Shown here in pieces: positions 1 through 6,284 of a stretch of 16,354 nucleotides of DNA (position 1 is the first letter of the stretch; each line of letters begins with the position of its first letter). The notes beneath the pieces were generated by a model. It did not search any database. It saw nothing but the letters and a program-made list of their open reading frames with translations, and was not told the origin of the DNA. The DNA is taken from the NCBI GenBank assembly GCA_036380275.1, contig DASVFB010000267.1, forward strand, positions 1-16,354, read 5' to 3'. This DNA comes from DASVFB01 sp036380275. Lineage in GTDB: Bacteria > Actinomycetota > Thermoleophilia > Gaiellales > Gaiellaceae. A program made the position numbers and the translations under genes.

Positions 1-267
1 CTCGAGCACATGGCGGAGGTCGCGGGTATCGACCACGTCGGGCTCGGCCCGGATTTTCTGCGCGAGTACATGGATGCGATCTACCCGCAGTACGAGGAGG
101 TGCGCCGCTTCGGCGGCGTCGATCTCAAAGCCGTCGTTCCGGGACTCGCACGCGAGCGCGACCTACCGAACCTGACCGAACGGATGCTCGAACGCGGCTG
201 GGCGGAAGCCGACGTGCTGAAGGTGCTGGGCGAGAACTGGCTCCGCATCTTTCGCAAGCTGAAGTGA
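1..267 (+). CDS. Membrane dipeptidase (peptidase M19), 3' end only
   Basis: The gene enters from the left edge already in frame (the first nine bases read Leu-Glu-His) and ends at a TGA, so only the last 88 residues are present. They match the C-terminal part of the M19 renal-dipeptidase family: an IDHVGLGPDF segment resembling the conserved G(S/P)DFD strand, then a YPQYEE-type loop, then PNLTERMLERGWAEADVLKVLGEN-like spacing, seen here as PNLTERML followed by VLKVLGENWLRIF, which is the characteristic closing helix. Family members are zinc-dependent dipeptidases with a TIM-barrel fold. The metal ligands lie mostly in the missing part and cannot be checked. tRNA-Arg(UCG) starts 19 bp after the stop on the same strand, with its own likely promoter, so the dipeptidase is probably the last protein gene of its unit. 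Confidence 0.85.
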   Translation, partial: LEHMAEVAGIDHVGLGPDFLREYMDAIYPQYEEVRRFGGVDLKAVVPGLARERDLPNLTERMLERGWAEADVLKVLGENWLRIFRKLK

Positions 268-271
268 GCGC

Positions 272-277
272 TACGCT
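272..277 (+). promoter_or_regulatory. -10 box of tRNA-Arg(UCG)
   Basis: TACGCT fits a TANNNT -10 element and ends 9 nt before the tRNA 5' end. The same octamer GCTACGCT occurs with the same 9-nt gap before tRNA-Arg(UCU), and 8 nt before tRNA-Gly, which makes a shared promoter element likely. No clear -35 box is visible. Confidence 0.5.
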
Positions 278-286
278 GCGGGTCCA

Positions 287-358
287 GGCCCCGTAGCTCA
301 GCGGATAGAGCGGCAGCCTTCGAAGCTGCGCGCGGTGGTTCGATTCCACCCGGGGCCA
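287..358 (+). tRNA. tRNA-Arg (anticodon UCG)
   Basis: A complete cloverleaf can be drawn. The acceptor GGCCCCG pairs with CGGGGCC at 351-357 and the D arm is GCTC/GAGC. The anticodon stem GCAGC/GCTGC holds the loop CTTCGAA with TCG at 320-322. The T stem GGTGG/CCACC holds TTCGATT. The discriminator is A358 and CCA is not encoded. The D loop AGCGGATA is typical of bacterial tRNA-Arg. It would read CGA codons. The convergent MFS gene ends 8 bp downstream, with a short T run (360-364) in between. Confidence 0.97.
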
Positions 359-366
359 CTTTTTCG

Positions 367-1866
367 TCAGGACACGGGCTCGAGCACGGGCTCGGCAGCT
401 TGGCTCGGCCGACGAACGAGTACAGCAGCTGCAATGGATCCAGCCAGCACCGTCAGGAAGCCGATCAGGAACACGAGGCGAAGTCCGCTCACGAACGCGG
501 CCTCGGCGACGTGGCTGAGCGCCGGGTTGCCGGCCGTCGCCCGTAGGCCGGACGAGCTGATCCCCGCTGCAAGCTCCTTGCCGTGGAAGCCCGCTGCCGC
601 GAGATGCGTGCCGACGCGATGCTCCAGGACTGAGCCGAGCACGGCGACCCCCATCGCGAGACCCGTGATCCTCGCAGTGTTGCTGATCCCCGAGGCCATT
701 CCCGTGCGAGCCGGGTCGACGACTCGGAGGGCTGCAGCCGCGATCGTCGGGTTCGCGAGCCCGATGCCGATCCCGGAGACGACGAATCCTGCGAGGAGCG
801 CCGTCCAGTCCGATCCGGGCGAGATCTCGGCCATTAGGAGCACGCCGATCGACGCGATCGCGAGGCTCGTCGAGAGCAGCAGCCACATCGGCGCGCGCGC
901 GGCCAGCTTCCGCGTCGCAAGGGGGACGATGAACACGAACACCGTGATCGGAAGGAAGCGAAGTCCTGCGCCGAGCGGCGAGTTCCCGAGGATGTCCTGC
1001 AGATAGATCGACAGGAACGGGAACAGCGCGAACATGCCGGCGCCGATGCAGAACGTCGCGAGCTGGACGCCGACGAAGGCAGGTCTGCGGAACAGCGACA
1101 CGTCGAGCATCGGCCGCTCCTGTCTGACCTCGATCACGACGAAGGCGACGAGGAGCGCGATGCCGGCTACGAGCGAGCCGACGATCTGCCCGCTCGACCA
1201 GCCCACGTTGTTGCCGCGCAGCAGCGCCTGAACTATGAGGAGAAGCGCAGCGGCGAAGGAGACGAGGCCCGCGAAGTCGGTGCGTCGCGCATTCGGATCG
1301 CGCGACTCGCGCACTTTCATCATCGCGACTGCGAACGCGAACGCGCCGACCGGGACGTTGACGAAGAACACCCAGCGCCAACTGAGGGAGTCCGTGATGA
1401 TCCCGCCGAGCAACGGTCCAGCCGCGACGGCGAGGCCGACGGTAGAGCCCCAGATGGCGATCGCGCCGGCGCGCTCCGACCCGGTGTACTCGGCGCCGAT
1501 CAGCGCGAGAGCCGTTGCGAACAGCGCGGCTCCCCCGACGCCCTGGAGCGCGCGAGCGATGTCGAGCGTCAGGACGTTCCACGCGACGCCGCACAGAAAG
1601 GACGCGACGCTGAAGACGACCACGCCACCCGCGAAAATGAGCCTGCGTCCGTAGCGATCGGCGAGCGCGCCGGCCGTGAGGATCAGCGCGGCGAGCGTCA
1701 CCGCGTAGGCGTCGACGACCCACTGCAGCCCCGTCAGGCTTGCGTCCAGCTGCCGCTGAACGCTCGGCAGCGCGACGTTGACGATCGTGATGTCGACGAG
1801 CAGCATGAACGTCGTTGCACAAACGGCGACGAGCGTCCAACGGCGTGCCGGTGCGGCCCCCTCCAC
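367..1866 (-). CDS. MFS multidrug efflux transporter, DHA2 (EmrB/QacA-like, 14 TM)
   Basis: This 499-residue inner-membrane protein would be a proton-driven exporter of drugs or other small molecules. Seen in the sequence are the DHA2 motif VDITIVNVALP in TM1 (about residues 24-34), motif A GALADRYGRR between TM2 and TM3 (66-75), motif B RALQGVGGAALF (105-116), and motif C, GPLLGG followed by WRWVFFVNVPVG (150-174). The length and about 14 hydrophobic segments suit DHA2. The reading frame stays open upstream to 2010 but runs through tRNA-His, so that extension cannot be protein. I chose GTG at 1866 because the conserved TM1 begins just after it and a TANNNT box (TAGCAT) sits 7 nt upstream, suggesting a leaderless mRNA. 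No regulator is adjacent. The substrate cannot be predicted. The gene is convergent with tRNA-Arg(UCG). Confidence 0.92.
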   Translation of the reverse strand: MEGAAPARRWTLVAVCATTFMLLVDITIVNVALPSVQRQLDASLTGLQWVVDAYAVTLAALILTAGALADRYGRRLIFAGGVVVFSVASFLCGVAWNVLTLDIARALQGVGGAALFATALALIGAEYTGSERAGAIAIWGSTVGLAVAAGPLLGGIITDSLSWRWVFFVNVPVGAFAFAVAMMKVRESRDPNARRTDFAGLVSFAAALLLIVQALLRGNNVGWSSGQIVGSLVAGIALLVAFVVIEVRQERPMLDVSLFRRPAFVGVQLATFCIGAGMFALFPFLSIYLQDILGNSPLGAGLRFLPITVFVFIVPLATRKLAARAPMWLLLSTSLAIASIGVLLMAEISPGSDWTALLAGFVVSGIGIGLANPTIAAAALRVVDPARTGMASGISNTARITGLAMGVAVLGSVLEHRVGTHLAAAGFHGKELAAGISSSGLRATAGNPALSHVAEAAFVSGLRLVFLIGFLTVLAGSIAAAVLVRRPSQAAEPVLEPVS

Positions 1867-1873
1867 TCGTCTG

Positions 1874-1879
1874 ATGCTA
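1874..1879 (-). promoter_or_regulatory. Likely -10 box of the MFS gene (leaderless start)
   Basis: TAGCAT on the minus strand ends 7 nt before the GTG at 1866, which places the transcription start at or within a base of the start codon. A weak -35 candidate, TTGCCC, lies 18 nt further upstream at 1898-1903. There is no Shine-Dalgarno sequence before the GTG. This supports the short form of the protein. Confidence 0.45.
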
Positions 1880-1910
1880 GAGACGCCGCATAGGGCTGGG
1901 CAAGAATGAG

Positions 1911-1984
1911 GGTGGCGGACGGGACTTGAACCCGCGACCACCGGGACCACAACCCGGGGCTCTACCAACTGAGCTACCGCCACC
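1911..1984 (-). tRNA. tRNA-His (anticodon GUG)
   Basis: On the minus strand the acceptor GTGGCGG (1983-1977) pairs with CCGCCAC (1918-1912). The D arm is GCTC/GAGC and the anticodon stem CCGGG/CCCGG holds the loop TTGTGGT, giving anticodon GTG. The T stem GCGGG/CCCGT holds TTCAAGT. The discriminator is C73 (position 1911) and the base before the acceptor (1984) supplies an encoded G-1, the identity pair of histidine tRNA. CCA is not encoded. It lies between the MFS gene downstream and a divergent tRNA-Arg(UCU). Confidence 0.97.
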
Positions 1985-1996
1985 GCGCGCGGGGAC

Positions 1997-2002
1997 ATGG
2001 TA
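1997..2002 (-). promoter_or_regulatory. Candidate -10 box of tRNA-His
   Basis: TACCAT on the minus strand ends 12 nt before G-1 of tRNA-His. It fits the TANNNT pattern seen before the other tRNA genes, but the gap is longer than theirs (8-9 nt), so this call is weaker. Confidence 0.35.
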
Positions 2003-2042
2003 CCCGGCAACCCGAGGAGCGAGACTACGGCAACCGCGCCGC

Positions 2043-2048
2043 TACGCT
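2043..2048 (+). promoter_or_regulatory. -10 box of tRNA-Arg(UCU)
   Basis: TACGCT within GCTACGCT ends 9 nt before the tRNA 5' end, with the same sequence and spacing as in front of tRNA-Arg(UCG) at 272-277. Confidence 0.5.
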
Positions 2049-2057
2049 TGGGCGCGG

Positions 2058-2130
2058 GCGCCGGTAGCTCAGCGGACAGAGCGGCGGCCTTCTAAGCCGC
2101 GGGTCGCAGGTTCGAATCCTGCCCGGCGCG
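2058..2130 (+). tRNA. tRNA-Arg (anticodon UCU)
   Basis: The acceptor GCGCCGG pairs with CCGGCGC (2123-2129), with discriminator G2130. The D arm is GCTC/GAGC with loop AGCGGACA. The anticodon stem GCGGC/GCCGC holds the loop CTTCTAA with TCT at 2091-2093. The T stem GCAGG/CCTGC holds TTCGAAT. CCA is not encoded. It would read AGA codons, which should be rare in this GC-rich genome. It runs toward the AI-2E gene, whose stop is 16 bp away on the other strand. Confidence 0.97.
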
Positions 2131-2146
2131 TGCGCGCGAAACGAAG

Positions 2147-3232
2147 CTAGGTGATCGCCGGCTTTGCGTCCTTGCGCTCGCGGCGCTCGCGGCGCTCGCG
2201 AAGGAAATCGACGATGATGACCTGGACGGCGCCGGCGACGGGAATCGCCGCCAGCGCGCCTAGCACGCCCGCGACCTCGGCGCCGATGAGCACCGAGATG
2301 AGAATCACGAGCGGCGACAGTGCAACCGTCCTGTGGTACACGAGCGGCTGCAGCACGTGGTTCTCGACCTGCTGATAGATGACGAAGAAGATCACGACGA
2401 TGATTCCGGCAGTGATCGCATGCAGGAACGCGACGGACGAGATGATGATCGCGGCGATCGTCGCGCCGGCGAGCGGAACCAGATCGAGGATCGCGACGAT
2501 CAGTCCAAGTGCGACCGCGAACGGAACGCCGAGCGCGATCAGCACGAGCGTCGTCAGCACGCCGGCGATGAGGCTGATGAGCAGATTGCCGGTCACGTAG
2601 CCGCCGATCTGCCGGTAGATGTCTCGCCCGACGCGGCGCCAGCGCGGTTGCGACTCGGCCGGGATGAGCCCGTAGATCCGCTCGACCCACATAGGCCCTT
2701 CCAGCAGCATGAAGAAGGTAAGGAACACAATCGTGATCGTCCCGACGACGATGTTGACCACGCCCTTCGTGATCGAGACGGCCGTTCCCGAAAGGCCGAG
2801 TAGGCGCTTCGCGCCGCCGTTGTCGAGCTGCTCTCGGATCTTTTCGACGACGTGGTACTTCGTCTCGAGAAAGCCGAATCGACCCCTGCCTTTCGTCACG
2901 TCATCGACATAGCCGGGAACCGCGTCGACGAACTTGTTCACGTTGCTGACGAGGGTCGGAATGAACAGCGCCGCGATCGCGGCGACTCCGAGCAGCACGA
3001 GCAGCAACGCTGCCGATGCCGCAAGGCCGCGGCGCAAACCTCGCCGCTCAAACACCTCAACCAACGGGTTGATCGCAAGTGCAAGGAACACCGCGATTAC
3101 GATCCAGACGAGCACGTGCTGCGCGACCGAAACGAGGTGCAGCAGCGACCACACGGCGATCGCAAGCCCGAAGATCGCGAGGATCGTGCGCACGCGGAAA
3201 CGGATGACGCGCTCGGGCACCGATAGGAGCAT
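2147..3232 (-). CDS. AI-2E family membrane transport protein
   Basis: This 361-residue polytopic membrane protein belongs to the AI-2E/PerM family (formerly UPF0118), whose members are linked to export of small molecules, ions or the AI-2 signal. The actual substrate here is unknown. Two N-terminal TM helices (about residues 15-33 and 40-58) and a third (70-95) are followed by a soluble loop (about 96-150). A block of five or so helices then ends in the family-typical QQVENHVLQPLVY segment and a final hydrophobic helix. The tail is very basic (RERRERRERK) and is encoded by a tandem DNA repeat. The frame is open to a GTG at 3298. I chose ATG at 3232, just before the first helix, because the longer form would overlap the divergent gene at 3269 and adds only a polar stretch. 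No convincing ribosome binding site precedes either start. Confidence 0.88.
   Translation of the reverse strand: MLLSVPERVIRFRVRTILAIFGLAIAVWSLLHLVSVAQHVLVWIVIAVFLALAINPLVEVFERRGLRRGLAASAALLLVLLGVAAIAALFIPTLVSNVNKFVDAVPGYVDDVTKGRGRFGFLETKYHVVEKIREQLDNGGAKRLLGLSGTAVSITKGVVNIVVGTITIVFLTFFMLLEGPMWVERIYGLIPAESQPRWRRVGRDIYRQIGGYVTGNLLISLIAGVLTTLVLIALGVPFAVALGLIVAILDLVPLAGATIAAIIISSVAFLHAITAGIIVVIFFVIYQQVENHVLQPLVYHRTVALSPLVILISVLIGAEVAGVLGALAAIPVAGAVQVIIVDFLRERRERRERKDAKPAIT
2174..2200 (+). repeat. Three tandem copies of a 9-bp unit in the AI-2E gene
   Basis: GCGCTCGCG occurs three times head to tail. It lies in the coding sequence of the AI-2E protein and encodes its charged Arg/Glu C-terminal tail. 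Being a multiple of 3 bp, changes in copy number would keep the frame. Confidence 0.9.
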
Positions 3233-3255
3233 CCTCGACGCACCGGACGTTCCTC

Positions 3256-3261
3256 TACGCT
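3256..3261 (+). promoter_or_regulatory. Likely -10 box of the 97-aa gene (leaderless start)
   Basis: TACGCT ends 7 nt before the GTG at 3269. It is the same hexamer found before three of the tRNA genes. There is no Shine-Dalgarno sequence, so translation probably starts at the very 5' end of the transcript. The box lies in the 36-bp gap between two divergent genes. Confidence 0.5.
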
Positions 3262-3268
3262 TCTTTCC

Positions 3269-3562
3269 GTGTCCCTCCGGAGCGGTGCGATCGAGCACGA
3301 ATTGACGCTCCCCGACGGCCGGACGGCACTGCTACGCGTGGGCATGGCGAACGACGGCTACATCCCTGCGTCCGAAGAGGAGACGGTCGTCGTCGAGCTG
3401 CGAATCGGCAGGTTCGCCGTGGCGGCGCTGAACACAGTCCTCGACCCCGACCAGGAGGACGAGGCGGCGGAGCTCTCGCGCGAGCTCGTCGACGGCCTGC
3501 AGTCCGGTCGCATCGAGCCGACAGCTGCTGCGCTCGAGCAGTACGCTGACCGACTTCGATGA
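3269..3562 (+). CDS. Uncharacterised small protein coupled to the cyclophilin
   Basis: I do not recognise this 97-residue protein. It is acidic and soluble, with no signal peptide or membrane segment. The first half reads as beta-strand rich (IEHELTLPDG, TALLRVGMAN, ETVVVELRIG) and the second half as helical and charged (about residues 60-97, DQEDEAAELSRELVDG and the end EQYADRLR). It reads as genuine coding sequence: a TACGCT promoter box sits 7 nt before the GTG start, and its TGA overlaps the ATG of the cyclophilin gene in an ATGA, which implies translational coupling. An internal ATG at 3344 would give a 72-residue form without the first strands; I favour the GTG because of the promoter. 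A role linked to the cyclophilin is only an inference from coupling. Confidence 0.72.
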   Translation: MSLRSGAIEHELTLPDGRTALLRVGMANDGYIPASEEETVVVELRIGRFAVAALNTVLDPDQEDEAAELSRELVDGLQSGRIEPTAAALEQYADRLR

Positions 3563-4014
3563 GCCAGGCGACCCTCCACACGAGCATGGGCGCCATCGCC
3601 GTCGAACTGTTCGACGACGACGCGCCGAAGACCGTCGCGAACTTCAAGAAGCTCGCCGAGGACGGCTTCTACGACGGCGTCATCTTCCACCGCGTCATCC
3701 CCGACTTCATGATCCAGGGCGGCGACCCGACGGGGACGGGCTCCGGAGGGCCCGGCTACACCTTCGAGGACGAGCCGAACGATCGCAGCGTCGAGCGCGA
3801 GGCGCTCGCGATGGCGAACTCCGGCCCGAACACGAACGGCTCCCAGTTCTTCATCGTCACCGCCGACGCATGCCCGTGGCTCGACGGGAAGCACACCGTG
3901 TTCGGCCGCGTGACCGACGGGATGGACGCCGTCGATTCGATCTCGGCCGTCGACCGTGACGCGCGCGACAAGCCGCACCAGGACGTCACGATCGAGCGCG
4001 TCGAGCTCTCCTAG
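3559..4014 (+). CDS. Peptidyl-prolyl cis-trans isomerase, cyclophilin type
   Basis: This 151-residue cytoplasmic single-domain cyclophilin would catalyse cis-trans isomerisation of Xaa-Pro bonds during protein folding. The active-site signature is complete: FHRVIPDFMIQGGD (residues 43-56) supplies the catalytic Arg45 with Phe50, Met51 and Gln53. NTNGSQFF (91-98) forms the substrate-binding wall. WLDGKHTVFG (107-116) supplies Trp107 and His112, equivalent to human cyclophilin A Trp121 and His126. There is no signal peptide or lipobox, unlike exported actinobacterial cyclophilins. The start codon overlaps the stop of the upstream 97-aa gene in an ATGA. The TAG stop lies in a CTAG shared with the stop of the convergent acetyltransferase gene, so the two genes overlap by 4 bp at their 3' ends. 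Confidence 0.96.
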   Translation: MSQATLHTSMGAIAVELFDDDAPKTVANFKKLAEDGFYDGVIFHRVIPDFMIQGGDPTGTGSGGPGYTFEDEPNDRSVEREALAMANSGPNTNGSQFFIVTADACPWLDGKHTVFGRVTDGMDAVDSISAVDRDARDKPHQDVTIERVELS

Positions 4015-4475
4015 AGCTTCTTCTCGTACTGGACGTCGATCGGGTTGGGCTCGAACGGCACCACGCGCGTCTCCTCGGTGAGCGCCCAGTCGCGTTTCTC
4101 GTAGTAACGCCTGGCGTTCCAGTTCTCCTCTAGCGTCCACAGCTTCGCGCGCGCGCAGCCGCGCGCAAGCAGGCGTTCGAGCGCGTGATCGTGGAGCGCG
4201 GTGCCTACGCCCGTGCGCCAGCGCGTCGGTAAGACGTAGAGCGTGCGCAGGAAGTCGCCGCCGACGGACACCGAGCCGATCGGCTCGCCGGCGCCTTCGG
4301 CGACGAAGACCTCCACCTCTGAGTCGGCGAGCGCCGCCTCCCACGCGGTCCGGATCAAGTCGTCCGGGAAGGGATAGAGCTCGGGCGGAAAGATGTGCGC
4401 GAACGCGGCGACGCACGCGCCGCGCTGGATCGCGAGCAGCGTTTCAGCCTCGTCGGCGCGCGCTGCGCGGATCAT
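4011..4475 (-). CDS. GNAT family N-acetyltransferase
   Basis: This 154-residue single-domain GNAT would transfer an acetyl group from acetyl-CoA to an amine; the acceptor cannot be predicted. It opens with MIRAARADEAETLLAIQR, the usual first strand and helix. FVAEGAGEPIGSVSV is the beta2-beta3 hairpin. LYVLPTRWRTGVGTAL (about 79-94) is motif A with the pyrophosphate-binding loop R87-T-G-V-G91. WNARRYYEKRDW (119-130) is motif B. Trp stands at residue 86, where many relatives have Gln or Arg. The ATG overlaps the stop of the LLM oxidoreductase gene in an ATGA, so it is translated as the second gene of that unit. Its stop shares CTAG with the convergent cyclophilin gene. Confidence 0.92.
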   Translation of the reverse strand: MIRAARADEAETLLAIQRGACVAAFAHIFPPELYPFPDDLIRTAWEAALADSEVEVFVAEGAGEPIGSVSVGGDFLRTLYVLPTRWRTGVGTALHDHALERLLARGCARAKLWTLEENWNARRYYEKRDWALTEETRVVPFEPNPIDVQYEKKL

Positions 4476-5416
4476 GCGGCTGCAGGGACCAGCGTCTTGC
4501 CGGTCAAGGCGACGCTCTCGAGGTCGTCGTGGCGCAGGTGCTGCAGCATCACGCCGTCCACACCGAGCGCCGCGAGTCGCTGCAGCCGCTCGGCGACCTC
4601 GTCAACCGTACCCAGGATGGCGCCGTGACGCAGACGCGCGAGCCAGTCGTCGAAGCTCGCCCGGCGTTCTCCGAGTTCGTAGACGCGGCGCGCACGCTCG
4701 GTGAACTCGGCTCGATCGGCGCCCACGATGAACGTCGTCATGATCGAGAAACGCAAGGGCTCGCGGCCCTGGCGCTCGCACTCCTCGAGCAGTCGACGCC
4801 TGCGCTCCACGACCTCGTCGTCGCTCGGAAAGGTCGTGTTGTACTCATCGGCCCAGCGCACGGCGGGGCCGAGCGTGCCGGAGCGCGCCGCGCCGCCGAC
4901 GATCAGCGGAGGATGCGGGTCTTGCACCGGCTTCGGCAGCGCAGTGCTGCGCTCGAGGCGGTAGTGACGCCCGTCGAAGTCGAAGCTGTCCTCGGTCCAC
5001 TGGCGGTGGACGATCTCGATCTGCTCGGCGAGCATCTCCATCCGCACGCGCATCTCGGGGAACGGGAAGCCGTAGGCGAGATGCTCTCGCTCCATCCAGC
5101 CGCCGCCGATGCCGAGCTCGACTCGACCGCCCGAGACGTGGTCCGTCGTCACAGCCGCCTTCGCGAGCACGGACGGGTGACGGAACGTCACCGGCGAGAC
5201 GAGCGACCCGAGCCGCAACTTCGTCGTCACCGCGGCCAGTGCCGCGAGCGTCGTCCAGCAGTCGAGCGAGCCACTCGTGCTCGGCGCGTGGAACCCGATG
5301 TAGTGATCGGAGCGAAAGAGCGCCTCGATGCCGCTGTCCTCGCACGTGCGCGCGAGCGCGACCCACTGCTCCCAGGTGACGCCTTCCTGCCCTTCGATCA
5401 TCAGTGCGATACGCAC
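4472..5416 (-). CDS. LLM class (luciferase-like) F420-type oxidoreductase
   Basis: This 314-residue protein has the bacterial-luciferase TIM-barrel fold and is most likely an F420-dependent (possibly FMN-dependent) oxidoreductase of unknown substrate. Features seen are the RIALMIEGQ first strand, FRSDHY (34-39), SPVTFRHP (74-81), and the strongly conserved stretch from LAKAAVTTDHVSGGRVELGI-type residues through GGGW (84-107) and PPLIVGG-type binding strand near residue 168. The length is normal for the family. The start is a GTG at 5416 at the beginning of strand 1, with no Shine-Dalgarno sequence; an ATG at 5401 would cut into that strand. Only 7 nt separate the GTG from the 3' end of tRNA-Gly on the same strand, so the two are probably cotranscribed. 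The acetyltransferase gene follows with an ATGA overlap. Confidence 0.9.
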   Translation of the reverse strand: MRIALMIEGQEGVTWEQWVALARTCEDSGIEALFRSDHYIGFHAPSTSGSLDCWTTLAALAAVTTKLRLGSLVSPVTFRHPSVLAKAAVTTDHVSGGRVELGIGGGWMEREHLAYGFPFPEMRVRMEMLAEQIEIVHRQWTEDSFDFDGRHYRLERSTALPKPVQDPHPPLIVGGAARSGTLGPAVRWADEYNTTFPSDDEVVERRRRLLEECERQGREPLRFSIMTTFIVGADRAEFTERARRVYELGERRASFDDWLARLRHGAILGTVDEVAERLQRLAALGVDGVMLQHLRHDDLESVALTGKTLVPAAA

Positions 5417-5423
5417 GGTGAGA

Positions 5424-5494
5424 AGCGCCCGACCGGGGTCGAACCGGTGATTAGAGCTTGGAAGGCTCTCGTGTTACCGCTACACCACGGGCGC
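5424..5494 (-). tRNA. tRNA-Gly (anticodon UCC)
   Basis: On the minus strand the acceptor GCGCCCG (5494-5488) pairs with CGGGCGC (5431-5425), with discriminator U73 at 5424, the usual glycine identity base. The D arm is GTGT/ACAC with loop AGCGGTA. The anticodon stem AGAGC/GCTCT holds CTTCCAA, giving anticodon TCC. The T stem ACCGG/CCGGT holds TTCGACC. It is 71 nt long and CCA is not encoded. It would read GGA codons. The LLM oxidoreductase gene begins 7 nt downstream on the same strand. Confidence 0.97.
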
Positions 5495-5501
5495 GCCTCG
5501 A

Positions 5502-5508
5502 TAGCGTA
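5502..5508. promoter_or_regulatory. Symmetrical divergent -10 box (tRNA-Gly and ctaG)
   Basis: The 7-bp sequence TAGCGTA reads as TANNNT on both strands: TAGCGT (5502-5507, plus) ends 6 nt before the ctaG GTG, and TACGCT (5508-5503, minus) ends 8 nt before tRNA-Gly. With the usual distance from -10 to +1, transcripts would start near 5514 (plus, the first base of the start codon) and 5496 (minus), 18 bp apart. That spacing is typical of bacterial promoters transcribed both ways from a symmetrical -10. No good -35 is visible on either side. Confidence 0.5.
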
Positions 5509-5513
5509 GCGCC

Positions 5514-6284
5514 GTGCACCCGTACGCGTGGCCGGCGGAATCGGACGCGTACGCGCTGGTGCCCGCGCTCTCGCTCGCGTACTACCTCGTCGTCCGTCGG
5601 CATCCGGTCGAGCGCTGGCGCATCGCGTGCTTCGCGCTCGGGATGCTTCTCCTCGTCGCGGTGTTCGCGACACCGGTCGAGACTCTCGCGCTGAACTACC
5701 TCCTGACCGCGCACTTCCTGCAGAACGTCACGGTCGCCGAGTGGGCACCCGCGTTGCTCGTCCTCTCGCTGCCGCCGCAACTCGCTCGACGCGTCCGCGT
5801 GCCGATGATTCCCGCGCTCGTCCTCTGGCTCGGCACGTACTTCGTCTGGCACGCACCGGCGGCGTATGACCTTGCGCTCCGCCATCCGCACTCGGCCCTC
5901 CACCTCGAGCACGCGACGTACCTCATCGCGGGCGCAGCGCTCTGGTGGCCGGTCATCCACGGGCGGGAGAACTCGGGCGCGAAGGCCGCGTACCTGTTCG
6001 CCGCCTTCGTTCTCGCGAGCCCACTCGGGCTGCTGCTCGCTCTCCTGCCCGATCCGGTCTACGCGTTCTACGAGGCGCGGCCGACCGTCTGGGGCCTCTC
6101 GCACATCCTCGACCAGGAGATCGCCGGGACGACGATGGCAGCCGAGCAGGCGATCGTCTTCTTCGCCGCGTTCGCGTACTACTTCACGCGCTTCCTCACC
6201 GAGGACGAGGCTGCGTCCCAGCCGCCGTCGAGCAACGCGCGCACGCCCTCGACGCCCGCGCGCCAAAGCTCGAGCACCTCTTAG
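5514..6284 (+). CDS. ctaG: Cytochrome c oxidase assembly protein, CtaG (caa3-type) family
   Basis: This 256-residue polytopic membrane protein of the caa3_CtaG family would help copper insertion or assembly of a haem-copper oxidase. About six or seven hydrophobic segments are visible between residues 14 and 228. Family landmarks are LLTAHFLQNVTVAEWAP (63-79), YFVWHAP (109-115), the His-rich HPHSALHLEH (124-133), and a late segment with LSHILDQEIAGTTMA. In many relatives the first motif reads AHxxQH; here the second His is Asn71. The C-terminal tail from about 232 is Ser/Pro/Thr-rich and looks disordered. The GTG start at 5514 has a TAGCGT box 6 nt upstream and no Shine-Dalgarno sequence, so a leaderless mRNA is likely. 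No oxidase subunit genes are nearby. The stop codon directly abuts the 3' end of convergent tRNA-Pro. Confidence 0.87.
   Translation: MHPYAWPAESDAYALVPALSLAYYLVVRRHPVERWRIACFALGMLLLVAVFATPVETLALNYLLTAHFLQNVTVAEWAPALLVLSLPPQLARRVRVPMIPALVLWLGTYFVWHAPAAYDLALRHPHSALHLEHATYLIAGAALWWPVIHGRENSGAKAAYLFAAFVLASPLGLLLALLPDPVYAFYEARPTVWGLSHILDQEIAGTTMAAEQAIVFFAAFAYYFTRFLTEDEAASQPPSSNARTPSTPARQSSSTS

Noticed and set aside
1867..2010. N-terminal extension of the MFS transporter
   Set aside because: The extension would translate the complete tRNA-His gene (1911-1984) and adds nothing typical of DHA2 transporters. GTG 1866 fits the first TM helix and a -10 box.
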